Below, piece by piece: positions 27,199-35,612 of a stretch of 57,876 nucleotides of DNA. The DNA is taken from assembly GCA_002693775.1 (NCBI GenBank), contig NZRP01000037.1, positions 1-57,876 on the forward strand, given 5' to 3'. The translations under genes were made by a program, and so were the position numbers. The notes under the pieces are model-generated. The model was not told where the DNA came from. It did not search any database and saw only the letters and a list, made by a program, of their open reading frames with translations. The DNA comes from Crocinitomicaceae bacterium. GTDB lineage: Bacteria; Bacteroidota; Bacteroidia; Flavobacteriales_D; Sanyastnellaceae. Each line of letters starts with the position of its first letter. Within the stretch, counting starts at the first letter, position 1.

Positions 27199-27942
27199 TT
27201 GGGCGATTCATCACATATTGTTGCAATAATCCCAGCTAGATACGGGTCAACAAGGTTTCCTGGGAAGCCCCTTGCTCTTGTCGGTGGAGTTGCTATGATT
27301 GAGCGAGTATTTAGGAGGGTAAAAAGCGCTGGTGTAGTTGATAAGGTCGTTGTTGCTACTGATGATTTTAGAATCAAAGATGCTGTTGAAAGATTTGGCG
27401 GTGAAGTCGTAATGACACCGGTTAGTTGTGAAAACGGTACCGCAAGATGCTATGAGGCAGTAAAGCAGTTAACCCCTGAGCCTGACGCTATTCTGAATGT
27501 TCAAGGAGACGAACCATTTGTACATTCTGAGCAGCTTAAGTCACTAGTAGAATTAATAAGAAAACCAGGAGCAACGATTGCAACTCTGGCTCATCCCATG
27601 AAGGCGTCAGATCCAGGTCGAGAGGACAATAACAGGGTGAAAGTCGTTTGCAATAAATCTTCTGAAGCTCTTTACTTTTCTAGAAGTGCTATCCCATTTG
27701 ATGAAGGACCGTGGCTTCAGCATGTTGGCCTTTACGCTTTTACTTCGTCTTCACTTAAAGATGTTGCGGTATTAGAATCTACCATATTAGAGGAAAGAGA
27801 AAAGTTAGAACAGCTAAGGTGGCTAGACAATGGATTGAAGATTGAAGTTGGTGAAACTCATAGAAGAACGCCTGCTGTAGATACGCCTGAAGACCTAGCA
27901 AGAATTGAAGAGCTATTGGGTAGAGGTTGGTCTGTGGACTAA
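27199..27942 (+). CDS. kdsB: 3-deoxy-manno-octulosonate cytidylyltransferase (CMP-Kdo synthetase)
   Basis: A 247-residue enzyme activating Kdo for lipopolysaccharide inner core assembly. IIPARYGSTRFPGKPLA is the signature nucleotide-binding loop; VVATDD, ILNVQGDEPFV (metal-binding Asp) and DTPEDLARI near the C-terminus are all typical, with YFSRSAIPF in the middle. There is no ATG before the signature: the only start codon after the upstream stop is the TTG at 27199, giving MGDSSHIVAIIPARYGS. The preceding TonB receptor gene ends seven bases before, so initiation may depend on translation from that gene. The result is a small leader of about five residues before the first strand, normal for KdsB. 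Confidence in function is high; start codon use is inferred. Confidence 0.93.
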   Translation: MGDSSHIVAIIPARYGSTRFPGKPLALVGGVAMIERVFRRVKSAGVVDKVVVATDDFRIKDAVERFGGEVVMTPVSCENGTARCYEAVKQLTPEPDAILNVQGDEPFVHSEQLKSLVELIRKPGATIATLAHPMKASDPGREDNNRVKVVCNKSSEALYFSRSAIPFDEGPWLQHVGLYAFTSSSLKDVAVLESTILEEREKLEQLRWLDNGLKIEVGETHRRTPAVDTPEDLARIEELLGRGWSVD

Positions 27943-27944
27943 CC

Positions 27945-27952
27945 TATATTTG
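27945..27952 (+). promoter_or_regulatory. -7 element of the S9 peptidase gene
   Basis: Exact TATATTTG followed by CAAC and ATG 27957. It sits in the 14-base gap after kdsB. The four-base spacing predicts a leaderless message. No good -33 box was seen. Confidence 0.5.
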
Positions 27953-27956
27953 CAAC

Positions 27957-30158
27957 ATGTTAAATCGCTATTTATTGGTTGTGGCAGTGCTAATTGCGTC
28001 GTGCTCGTCAAAGCCAAATAACCAAAATAATTCTATGGCAAATTCGTCTGAATTTATAACTAGTGAGTCTGGTGTCGGTGTTAAAGCACCTGATGCAAAA
28101 AAAGTATCACATGTAACTGAGATTCACGGATACAAACTTGAAGACCCGTATTTCTGGATGAGGCTCAGCGATGAGCAGAAGGAAGCTGATACTCCTGACG
28201 AGCAGACTGCTGACGTTATAGATTATCTCAATCGAGAGAATGATTATAAAGACAAGGTGCTTGCCCCTACCGTTGCTTTTCAAGAAAAGCTGTACGATGA
28301 GATCGTAGGCAGGATTGTAAAAGATGACGAAAGTGTTCCTGTGAAGTATCGGGGGTACTGGTACTACAGCCGTTATGAAGAGGGGAACGAGTATGCCTTT
28401 AACTGCAGAAAAAAGGAGAGTATGGATACTGAAGAGGAGATTATGCTGAACGGGCCAAAGCTCGCAAAGGGGCATAGTTACTTTTCAATCGGAGGGACAT
28501 CAGTTAGCCCCAATAATGAGCTTTTAGTTTACGGAGTTGATACTGTTAGTAGACGACAATACTCTCTTTACTTTAAAAACTTAAGTACGGGCAAACTGTA
28601 CAAGGATGTAATTCCTGAGACGACAGGAGGAGCGGTTTGGGCTAATGACAATAAAACTGTCTTTTACACTAAGAAAGACCCTCAAACGCTTAGGTCATTT
28701 AGAGTTTACAAGCACGTATTAGGGACTAACGTAAGTGAAGATGTGTTAGTGTTTGAAGAGGCAGACGAAACATTCTACGTGGGTGTGAGCAAGAGTAAAA
28801 GCCAAGAGTACATCATGATTAGCTCTAGCTCAACTCTTAGCACAGAGACTAGATACATTAGGGCTGATGAGCCAGAGTCAGAATTTAAGGTTGTGATTCC
28901 TAGAGAGGCAGATCACGAGTATGGAGTGAGTCACTATGGAGATCACTTCTTCCTTCACACAAATAAGGGTGCTAAGAATTTCAAGCTTGTTAAGGCTCCT
29001 GTGGGCGATTGTTCTGAAGCAAACTGGGAGGATGTGATTCCTCATAGAGATGATGTGCTTCTTGAGGGTACAGATTTCTTTTCTTCTCATTTAGTTCTAT
29101 CTGAAAGAGAAGAGGGGTTGACAAATATTAGAATCATCAAGTGGGATGGATCTGAGGACTACTACTTAGAGTTTAACGACCCTGCTTACATGGCGTTTAC
29201 TGGGTCTAATCCTGATTACGATAGCGATAAGTTGAGGTTTGGCTATACATCTCTGACTACTCCTTTTACAACGTATGAGCATGGGTTTGCAGACAGAGCG
29301 CACACTCAGCTTAAGCAACAAAAGGTTCTTGGAGGAGAGTTTGACCCAGCTAATTATGTTAGCGAGAGAATCATGGTTGAAGCTCGTGATGGCGCAAAGG
29401 TTCCCGTGAGCATCGTGTACAGGAAGGGCACTGAGATGAATGGTGAAAACCCTCTTCTTCTTTATGCTTACGGAAGCTACGGTTCAAGCATGGATCCTGG
29501 TTTTTCTAGCACAAGGTTGAGCCTTCTCGATAGAGGTTTTGTTTATGCTATGGCTCATATCAGGGGTGGGTCAGAGATGGGACGTCACTGGTATGAAGAC
29601 GGCAAGCTCTTTAACAAGATGAATACCTTCACTGACTTTATTGACTGTGGAGAGGCGCTAGTTGATAAGGGGTACACTTCTCCAGATCACATGTACGCTA
29701 TGGGCGGAAGTGCCGGTGGATTGTTGATGGGTGCCGTGATGAATTTGGCCCCAGATCTTTTTAATGGAGTCCTAGCTGCTGTTCCTTTTGTAGATGTAAT
29801 CAATACAATGCTAGATGAGACTATTCCTCTGACAACATTTGAGTTTGATGAGTGGGGAAATCCCAAAGAAAAAGATTACTTCGACTACATCATGACTTAC
29901 AGTCCTTATGATAATGTTGAGGCAAAGAACTACCCTCACACTCTGATTACAACTGGATATTGGGATAGTCAGGTACAGTATTGGGAGCCGGCTAAGTGGA
30001 TTGCTAAGCTTAGAGATGAGAAGACTGATGACAATGTTCTTATCATGTACTGCAACATGGAGACGGGGCACGGTGGTGCTTCAGGGAGATTTGCTCGCTA
30101 TAAGGAAGTAGCTATGGAGTACGCCTTTATGTTCATGCTTGAAGGCATTGATGAATAA
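27957..30158 (+). CDS. ptrB: Prolyl oligopeptidase-family (S9A, oligopeptidase B-like) lipoprotein
   Basis: A 733-residue serine peptidase. ATG 27957 gives a lipoprotein signal (MLNRYLLVVAVLIASC, lipobox IASC), so the enzyme is membrane-anchored outside the cytoplasm, whereas E. coli PtrB is cytosolic. The N-terminal beta-propeller starts with YKLEDPYFWMRLSDE, the D-P-Y-x-W-[ML]-R motif of the family. Catalytic residues: Ser in MGGSAGGLLMGAVMN, Asp in TGYWDSQVQYWEP, His in METGHGGASGRF. AMAHIRGGSEMGRHWYEDGK is the conserved pre-catalytic segment. Oligopeptidase B cleaves after basic residues in short peptides; specificity here is inferred. It has its own promoter just after kdsB, and its stop overlaps the next start by one base. 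Confidence 0.92.
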   Translation: MLNRYLLVVAVLIASCSSKPNNQNNSMANSSEFITSESGVGVKAPDAKKVSHVTEIHGYKLEDPYFWMRLSDEQKEADTPDEQTADVIDYLNRENDYKDKVLAPTVAFQEKLYDEIVGRIVKDDESVPVKYRGYWYYSRYEEGNEYAFNCRKKESMDTEEEIMLNGPKLAKGHSYFSIGGTSVSPNNELLVYGVDTVSRRQYSLYFKNLSTGKLYKDVIPETTGGAVWANDNKTVFYTKKDPQTLRSFRVYKHVLGTNVSEDVLVFEEADETFYVGVSKSKSQEYIMISSSSTLSTETRYIRADEPESEFKVVIPREADHEYGVSHYGDHFFLHTNKGAKNFKLVKAPVGDCSEANWEDVIPHRDDVLLEGTDFFSSHLVLSEREEGLTNIRIIKWDGSEDYYLEFNDPAYMAFTGSNPDYDSDKLRFGYTSLTTPFTTYEHGFADRAHTQLKQQKVLGGEFDPANYVSERIMVEARDGAKVPVSIVYRKGTEMNGENPLLLYAYGSYGSSMDPGFSSTRLSLLDRGFVYAMAHIRGGSEMGRHWYEDGKLFNKMNTFTDFIDCGEALVDKGYTSPDHMYAMGGSAGGLLMGAVMNLAPDLFNGVLAAVPFVDVINTMLDETIPLTTFEFDEWGNPKEKDYFDYIMTYSPYDNVEAKNYPHTLITTGYWDSQVQYWEPAKWIAKLRDEKTDDNVLIMYCNMETGHGGASGRFARYKEVAMEYAFMFMLEGIDE

Positions 30159-30586
30159 TGCCTTTTATGAGATATAGAAGATTAACAGAAGAGGAGTTCT
30201 CAGCAGTTGAAGGAGAGTTTGTGAAGTTTCTTGCTTCGCAGGGGCTTGACGCTGCTGAATGGCAAAAGGTTAAAAGCGACAACCCGCACAAGGTTGAGTA
30301 CTTGCTGGATGAGTTTAGTACGTTTTTTTGGGATAGCACCACGTCGAGAATTGTCTACCTAGAGAAGGTGACAAAGGAAGATAGGTGGCTCTTTAAGTTT
30401 GAAGAATCTTGTGCTAAGGTGCTCAGATGGCAACAGTCTGAAGTAGAAGCTAAACCTTCAATATCGAAGGGTAAAAAAGAGTTCCCTGAAGAGGCAAGAG
30501 CTCGTGAGATCTTCTTGTTATTAGAGCAGGGGTTAGTTCCTTGCGCTGAAAGTAGACACAAGGAGCTGGAGCAGCTGTTCTCTTAA
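30158..30586 (+). CDS. Small conserved protein, resembles DUF6495
   Basis: A 142-residue cytosolic protein. The N-terminal part (MRYRRLTEEEFSAVEGEFVKFLASQGLDAAEWQKVK) matches my memory of DUF6495, a Bacteroidota family of unknown function that begins M-[KR]-Y-x-R-L-T and has the x-F-[VI]-x-F-L-A-[ST] segment. The start may be the fourth residue (ATG 30167) to give MRYRRLT; the first ATG overlaps the peptidase stop as TAATG. The second half is charged, with a Lys/Ser linker and a helical end (ARAREIFLLLEQGLVPC). Its stop is one base from that of the convergent SPOR gene. No function can be offered. Confidence 0.7.
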   Translation: MPFMRYRRLTEEEFSAVEGEFVKFLASQGLDAAEWQKVKSDNPHKVEYLLDEFSTFFWDSTTSRIVYLEKVTKEDRWLFKFEESCAKVLRWQQSEVEAKPSISKGKKEFPEEARAREIFLLLEQGLVPCAESRHKELEQLFS

Positions 30587-30587
30587 A

Positions 30588-31616
30588 TTATAGTCTTTTA
30601 AGCCAAGAGGCTGTGCGGCCGTTCTTGCGAGCCTTTGCCATTGCCTTTCTAGCTCTTTCTTCTTCTTCAAACTCGCCCAACACAACTAAGTGTAGGTTGT
30701 TGTGTGATTGATAGTGGAATGATGGCTCATACCCTTCCTTCTTAAGTTCGTTAGCAAGTGTCTGTGCGTTTTCTTCAATAGAAAAAGCGCCACCTACGAT
30801 AAGGAAGTTGATTTGAGGGGCTGGTGGAGGTGTTGGGGTTGGTTCCGGTGTTGGTTCCGGTTCGTTGGTCGACTCTGGAGCTGGATCGACGTAAACAATG
30901 TTCAGGTCATTCACCTCGCCTTCTTCGCCAACAATTAGATCGTCTAGTTCCGTTCCTTCAGATGGACTGAAGGTAGAAATGATAGCTTCTGGCTCTGGGA
31001 AAAAGCTTAGCATAATTCCCGAGTTGTTGTTATCTGTAGCTAGGTAAGTTCCGCCTAGAATTGCTCCAATTGCAAGAGGGAAGGAAAGCATTGCTGCAGC
31101 CCTTACCAGCTTTCTTCTAAATGGAATTACTGGTGTTTCTGTGTTCGATGGAGCTGGGGTTGTTGGTCCTGTCTCAACCACAGGGTCAGCAGCAAGTTTT
31201 GCGAGTGGAATTCTAGAGTGGCCAAACGAACTCAACGTCCTAACTAATTCAGCATCTGGCGTAAATCTGTTTACTCCATCTTCTCCTGAATAAAGTCTTC
31301 CAACTCCAGGAATTTCAACTGTGTTGCCTGCTTTTAATTTGCTTGCAATAAATGACGCTTCTTCTTCTGCAAGAGCCATAGCCTTAGAGTAAGTAACTCC
31401 TGTGGTTCTGATTATTTCTTGGGATAGAAGGCCGTCATTGTGAGTGAGGTTGGGGTTGAATAATACGTCTCTTGAAGGAGGAACCATTTCCTCATTTTCT
31501 TCATCGTACCACGCTGGCCTTTCATTACAAACGAAACCGCCAAATCCAGGAATGATTACGCAATCGTAATCAAAAAACATACCTGGCAATAATGCTTTAG
31601 TGTATTTCAACTCCAT
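30588..31616 (-). CDS. HU-CCDC81-like and SPOR domain membrane protein
   Basis: A 342-residue protein combining two domain types. Residues 1-125 (PGMFFDYDCVIIPGFGGFVCNERPAWYD... and LLSQEIIRTTGVTYSKAMALAEEEASFIASKLKAGNTVEIPGVGRLY) match the prokaryotic HU-CCDC81 pair, a Bacteroidota-specific variant of the HU/IHF fold. One membrane helix follows (AAAMLSFPLAIGAILGGTYLA, about 173-193), then a Pro/Glu/Thr-rich linker and a C-terminal SPOR domain (INFLIVGGAFSIEENAQTLANELKKEGYEPSFHY), which binds denuded peptidoglycan strands. It thus spans the membrane with the HU-like part inside and SPOR in the periplasm. It is the last gene of the seven-gene minus-strand run. Confidence 0.85.
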   Translation of the reverse strand: MELKYTKALLPGMFFDYDCVIIPGFGGFVCNERPAWYDEENEEMVPPSRDVLFNPNLTHNDGLLSQEIIRTTGVTYSKAMALAEEEASFIASKLKAGNTVEIPGVGRLYSGEDGVNRFTPDAELVRTLSSFGHSRIPLAKLAADPVVETGPTTPAPSNTETPVIPFRRKLVRAAAMLSFPLAIGAILGGTYLATDNNNSGIMLSFFPEPEAIISTFSPSEGTELDDLIVGEEGEVNDLNIVYVDPAPESTNEPEPTPEPTPTPPPAPQINFLIVGGAFSIEENAQTLANELKKEGYEPSFHYQSHNNLHLVVLGEFEEEERARKAMAKARKNGRTASWLKRL

Positions 31617-31643
31617 GTTTGCAAGATAGGAAAATATTAATTG

Positions 31644-34600
31644 CTAGCGCAGAAGGGTAACGTGACCTTTCAACAGCAAAGCGCCCCTAGAATCTTCATA
31701 TCTCAAAGTGTACAAATACACTCCGTCGGAGCAATAGTGAGAACCTCCCTGGTTGGATCCAGTCCAAACCTCTTCCTGGTCTTCACTGTAAAACACCTCT
31801 TCTCCCCACCTGTTGTAAATCACCAATCTATAACCATCTAAACGTTCACCGTGAACGAAGAATGCGTCGTTTTCTCCGTCATTATTAGGAGTAAATGCGG
31901 TAGGAACGTAAACAGGGAAGAAGACGTCGAGGTAGGTGGAATCCGTGCCTTCGCATCCGTTTTCGTCAAGTGCGTGGAATACGTACCACCCTGGTTCAGC
32001 TGAAAGGACTTCTGGTAGCGCGCACTCTGAGCAACTTAGATTTTCTTCTGGTGTCCACCAAAAAGTCTCGCCTTCAGTAGAACCAAGGAGCCGCACCTCG
32101 TCAAGCCATTCTACCTCCCTGTCAGGTCCAGCGTCCACGAATGGGGGCTGGCCAACGTAAACCGTCAAATCGTCACTTGCTGTGCACCCATTTGAGTCAG
32201 TTACAAAGACAGTAAAGGTTGTGGTTTCTACCGGAAAGGCTTCAGTAGATTCAGCGTTTGATTGTGTTACAAGCTGAGATGGAACCCAGTTGAAGGTAGA
32301 CTCCGGGTCATTCCCCGAAGCGGAAATTGGAAACTCGTCACCCCTGCAAATTCCACCGTCCTTTGAGGCATAAGCCTCTGGAATAATTACGTTTACCGTT
32401 ACCTCGTCAGTTCCGATTCCACATAAGTTTTGGATATCACAAGTATAAGTGATTGAGGATTCAGGTGTTGCGTATGGGAATTGAGAGTTGTTGGAACTCA
32501 AGTTTACATAAGGCGACCAAAGCCAAGCATCGCCATCAGAAGCTGGGAGTGAAGTTCCGTAGCCTTGACAAATACTAATCGGATCGTGAACTATTCCCTC
32601 AGGAGGTCCTGGCACAACTGTAACGAGAACTTCACCCGAGTCCTCACAGCCGTATTGATCTGTTGCTGTAATTGTGTACTGAGTCGTCACAAGAGGAGAT
32701 GCCGATACGTTGCCTGATGTGGGGTCTGATATTCCAAGTGGTGGCGACCACGCGTAATCTTCTCCACCTTCTGCTGTGATGTTTATCCCGTCTCCTAAAC
32801 AGATTGCAACACCTGGCGTGCTAAGTTCCAAGGTTACTTCGCTCACTTCAACCGTCACTTCAACCTGAGCTGCTCCGCAAACATTCTCATCATAAGCTAT
32901 GTATGTTGTTGTAACAGATGGCGATGCAATAGGATTAGGTATGTCTGTTGCGCTAAGAGTTGGGCTTGGAAGCCAAAACAAGTCCTCCGAACCCCATGCG
33001 TTAAGCTGAACTTCCTCTCCATTACAAATAGGCTCCACTTGATCAACAGTAGGCGAGGGTGGGTCAGCTATAGTCAGAGAAATATCCGTCGACTGAGGGT
33101 CTAAACATCCCATAGGATCTGACACAGTCATAGTTACTAACCAATCTCCATTAGTCTCATAAACATGTGTGGGCTCAAACTCCTCGCTCGTATTCCCATC
33201 TCCAAACTCCCAAAAATACTCACCTCCCCCTTGAGAGTTATTTACAAATTGAATTGGGTCTTCAGGACAAATTATCTCAGGCGCCACTAGATCTATATCT
33301 GGATAAATAAGCCCTAGTTCAAATTTAAATACGCCTAGGTTACAGTTAATACTCTCATTCGCACTGCTCCACGCTCCAGGGGTTGTAGGGAAATCGTTAT
33401 TCCCTCCACATCCCGCACATACTGCCTGGTAAACTGTGCCGTTTTTATCGAATCTCGACGTTCCACCATCAACGTGCTCAGCAGAAGTTCCTCCGCCAAA
33501 GAACGTTCCGTAAATCAAGTCCTCCCCACCAGGGTTAAGCATCCCTAACCAAAAGTCGCTACCGTCGGTAAACCCTTGAAAGGCGTCAGAAGTCACCGGC
33601 ATACCGTTAGTACTTGAATCAAAAACCGTATTGGTGGAGCCACCCCAGCCGCTCATAAAAATTTGACCGCAATCGCTAACAAGAAATGCTGTTGGACTGA
33701 TTTCAATTCCGTTATTTCCTCCACCAGCACCTACCCTCGTGCTCCACTCAATATTTTGGAGCTGTGGATCAAAGCAAGTGACAAATTGTCCTGCGTTTAC
33801 GCTAAGATTATATACGTCACCTACAATGGCCATGTCACCCTCTGTTTGGCCATAGATATAGACCAAATCATCATCATCGAGCTGAATAAAATACGCTTGG
33901 TCGTAGTCTGACGTACCAAAGTAAGTACTCGCAAGTGGTGTGCCTCCTCCGTTAGGGAATCTGGTCACAAAGGCGTCGACCGAACCGGCTAACGCGAATT
34001 GGTGAGACGAGCCCAGAGCTGGGAAATCTGCGCTTCGTGTCCCACCACAAACCACTGGTTCGAAGCCGGAGGTGAACTGCACGCCATACGCAGCATCGTC
34101 GTTTGAACCGCCTACATAGGTGCTCCACTCCATGGTGGTAAGGTCCGATGACATCCTGAAGAGAACACCGTCTGTTCCTCCGCCATTGTAGCTTGGGTAA
34201 GGCCCTCCAATAATGGGGAAGTTGGTGCTCGAAGTCACAGTTGCTACCCACGGCCTGTCTAGTTCGTCCACGTTGATTTCACCCCTGAACACATCTCCGT
34301 AATTGTAGTTGAGATTACTGCCTGAGTTGATTCCTTCATTGCCTGATCCGCCAACATAGGTTCCTGATAATAGGCCGCCAGTTCCTGAGGCAAACTTTAA
34401 AATGTACAAGTCTGAACCGGAGTTGAAGACGCCTGGGAATGAGCAGCACATGTTGAGGTCTAAGTATGGACCGCCGTTGAAAGTGTTGTCATAGGTTCCT
34501 CCAGTAATGGGGAAATCACCTGAGCCTGTAGGGCCAAAAACGTAAAAATCTCCGTTAGAGTCTGAAACTACTGAGGCGGGGAATTCCATGCCTTCTCCTC

Positions 34601-35612
34601 CGGCAATTGTCGAGTAGATAATTCCCGTACCATCCGGAGTGAATACTGTTATGCCTATGTCAAACACCCCATTTTCAAATGTGAAGTCCGTCGATATTGC
34701 GCCCGCAGTTGTGGGGTAGGTTCCCATGCCGCCGTCCCAGAGTGCAGCGCCAGCAATTGCATTGCCGTCTTCGTCGGAGCCAGCTGTGAATCCCCAATTT
34801 GCTTGGGTTGCTCCAATGTATGTGGCAAAGGCAATGTCTGGATCGATCACGAGGTTAAGGCTGGGGTTGTAATCGCCCACTTCGAAGCGGACTTCAAAGG
34901 AGCCATCTTCTAGAGATGTAAGAACGTAGTGGCAATCAACCTCGAGTAGGGTCGATCCTGAGAGCTGGAAAGCAAATGGTGCGCCCTCAATAATTTCTCC
35001 TGTAGAGCCTAGTTTGTGGACTAAGGTGCCGTCTGGTTTAAGCTCAGGCACCGTCCCTTGATGTCTAACAACAATGCTAGATGGGTCGCCGCCGGGAACG
35101 ACTATCCAGTCATATTTGAGGCGCTGTGTGCCTTTACTTAATCCGTCCATTCTGAGGTTTACTCCAGGCCAAACCCCCTCGTATCCCACCGTGCTTACTG
35201 GCTCTATTCCAGTCACCCACCTCTCAGGATCATTACCTCTGTAATAATTTACCTTGTGTCCAACTGGGTTAGAACCCGACTTAATAGATTCAGAATTAGC
35301 GCCTACAAACGTGGTTTTCCAAGAATGAGACTGAAGCACTGCTGGCATCCCGTCCCCATTAAAGTCCTCGTGTTCCCACAGCTCATCATACCCCTCTCCC
35401 GCCATCCATGCTGTCCAACCTGAATTCTCCATCCAAAAAACGCCGCCCGTTAAGTCAGCTCTATATTCGACAAAGTCATCCCATTGTCCTGAATTGGGAA
35501 GGAAAGAAACTGAATAGTTTTGAGCCACAGGGCTAAGAAAAGGGAATAGAAAAGAAACGCTCATGAAAATGAGCGCTACCATTAGTTCATTATTCAGCTT
35601 CTTTGCAAACAC
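31644..35612 (-). CDS. Large T9SS-exported surface protein: DUF7948, SBBP beta-propeller, PKD, type B sorting domain
   Basis: A 1322-residue exported protein. GTG start (MFAKKLNNELMVALIFMSVSFLF...), signal peptide to about 33. N-terminal region residues 40-260 resembles DUF7948 (FVEYRADLTGGVFWMENSGW). Then SBBP-type propeller blades with repeated F-x-T-Y-x-G-x-x-x-D (residues 270-740): IGATQANWGF, TIAGGEGMEF, YVGGSGNEG, YVGGSNDDAAYG, YFGTSDYDQAYF, FFGGGTSAEH. A PKD domain (GEYFWEFGDGNTSEEFEPTHVYE) and several cysteine-bearing immunoglobulin-like domains follow, and the end (VYVPTAFTPNNDGENDAFF ... GVYLYTLRYED...LLR) is a gliding-motility-associated C-terminal (type B) domain. Part of the adhesin locus; the start codon shares a base with the stop of gpsA (TAGTG). 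Confidence 0.9.
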   Translation of the reverse strand: MFAKKLNNELMVALIFMSVSFLFPFLSPVAQNYSVSFLPNSGQWDDFVEYRADLTGGVFWMENSGWTAWMAGEGYDELWEHEDFNGDGMPAVLQSHSWKTTFVGANSESIKSGSNPVGHKVNYYRGNDPERWVTGIEPVSTVGYEGVWPGVNLRMDGLSKGTQRLKYDWIVVPGGDPSSIVVRHQGTVPELKPDGTLVHKLGSTGEIIEGAPFAFQLSGSTLLEVDCHYVLTSLEDGSFEVRFEVGDYNPSLNLVIDPDIAFATYIGATQANWGFTAGSDEDGNAIAGAALWDGGMGTYPTTAGAISTDFTFENGVFDIGITVFTPDGTGIIYSTIAGGEGMEFPASVVSDSNGDFYVFGPTGSGDFPITGGTYDNTFNGGPYLDLNMCCSFPGVFNSGSDLYILKFASGTGGLLSGTYVGGSGNEGINSGSNLNYNYGDVFRGEINVDELDRPWVATVTSSTNFPIIGGPYPSYNGGGTDGVLFRMSSDLTTMEWSTYVGGSNDDAAYGVQFTSGFEPVVCGGTRSADFPALGSSHQFALAGSVDAFVTRFPNGGGTPLASTYFGTSDYDQAYFIQLDDDDLVYIYGQTEGDMAIVGDVYNLSVNAGQFVTCFDPQLQNIEWSTRVGAGGGNNGIEISPTAFLVSDCGQIFMSGWGGSTNTVFDSSTNGMPVTSDAFQGFTDGSDFWLGMLNPGGEDLIYGTFFGGGTSAEHVDGGTSRFDKNGTVYQAVCAGCGGNNDFPTTPGAWSSANESINCNLGVFKFELGLIYPDIDLVAPEIICPEDPIQFVNNSQGGGEYFWEFGDGNTSEEFEPTHVYETNGDWLVTMTVSDPMGCLDPQSTDISLTIADPPSPTVDQVEPICNGEEVQLNAWGSEDLFWLPSPTLSATDIPNPIASPSVTTTYIAYDENVCGAAQVEVTVEVSEVTLELSTPGVAICLGDGINITAEGGEDYAWSPPLGISDPTSGNVSASPLVTTQYTITATDQYGCEDSGEVLVTVVPGPPEGIVHDPISICQGYGTSLPASDGDAWLWSPYVNLSSNNSQFPYATPESSITYTCDIQNLCGIGTDEVTVNVIIPEAYASKDGGICRGDEFPISASGNDPESTFNWVPSQLVTQSNAESTEAFPVETTTFTVFVTDSNGCTASDDLTVYVGQPPFVDAGPDREVEWLDEVRLLGSTEGETFWWTPEENLSCSECALPEVLSAEPGWYVFHALDENGCEGTDSTYLDVFFPVYVPTAFTPNNDGENDAFFVHGERLDGYRLVIYNRWGEEVFYSEDQEEVWTGSNQGGSHYCSDGVYLYTLRYEDSRGALLLKGHVTLLR

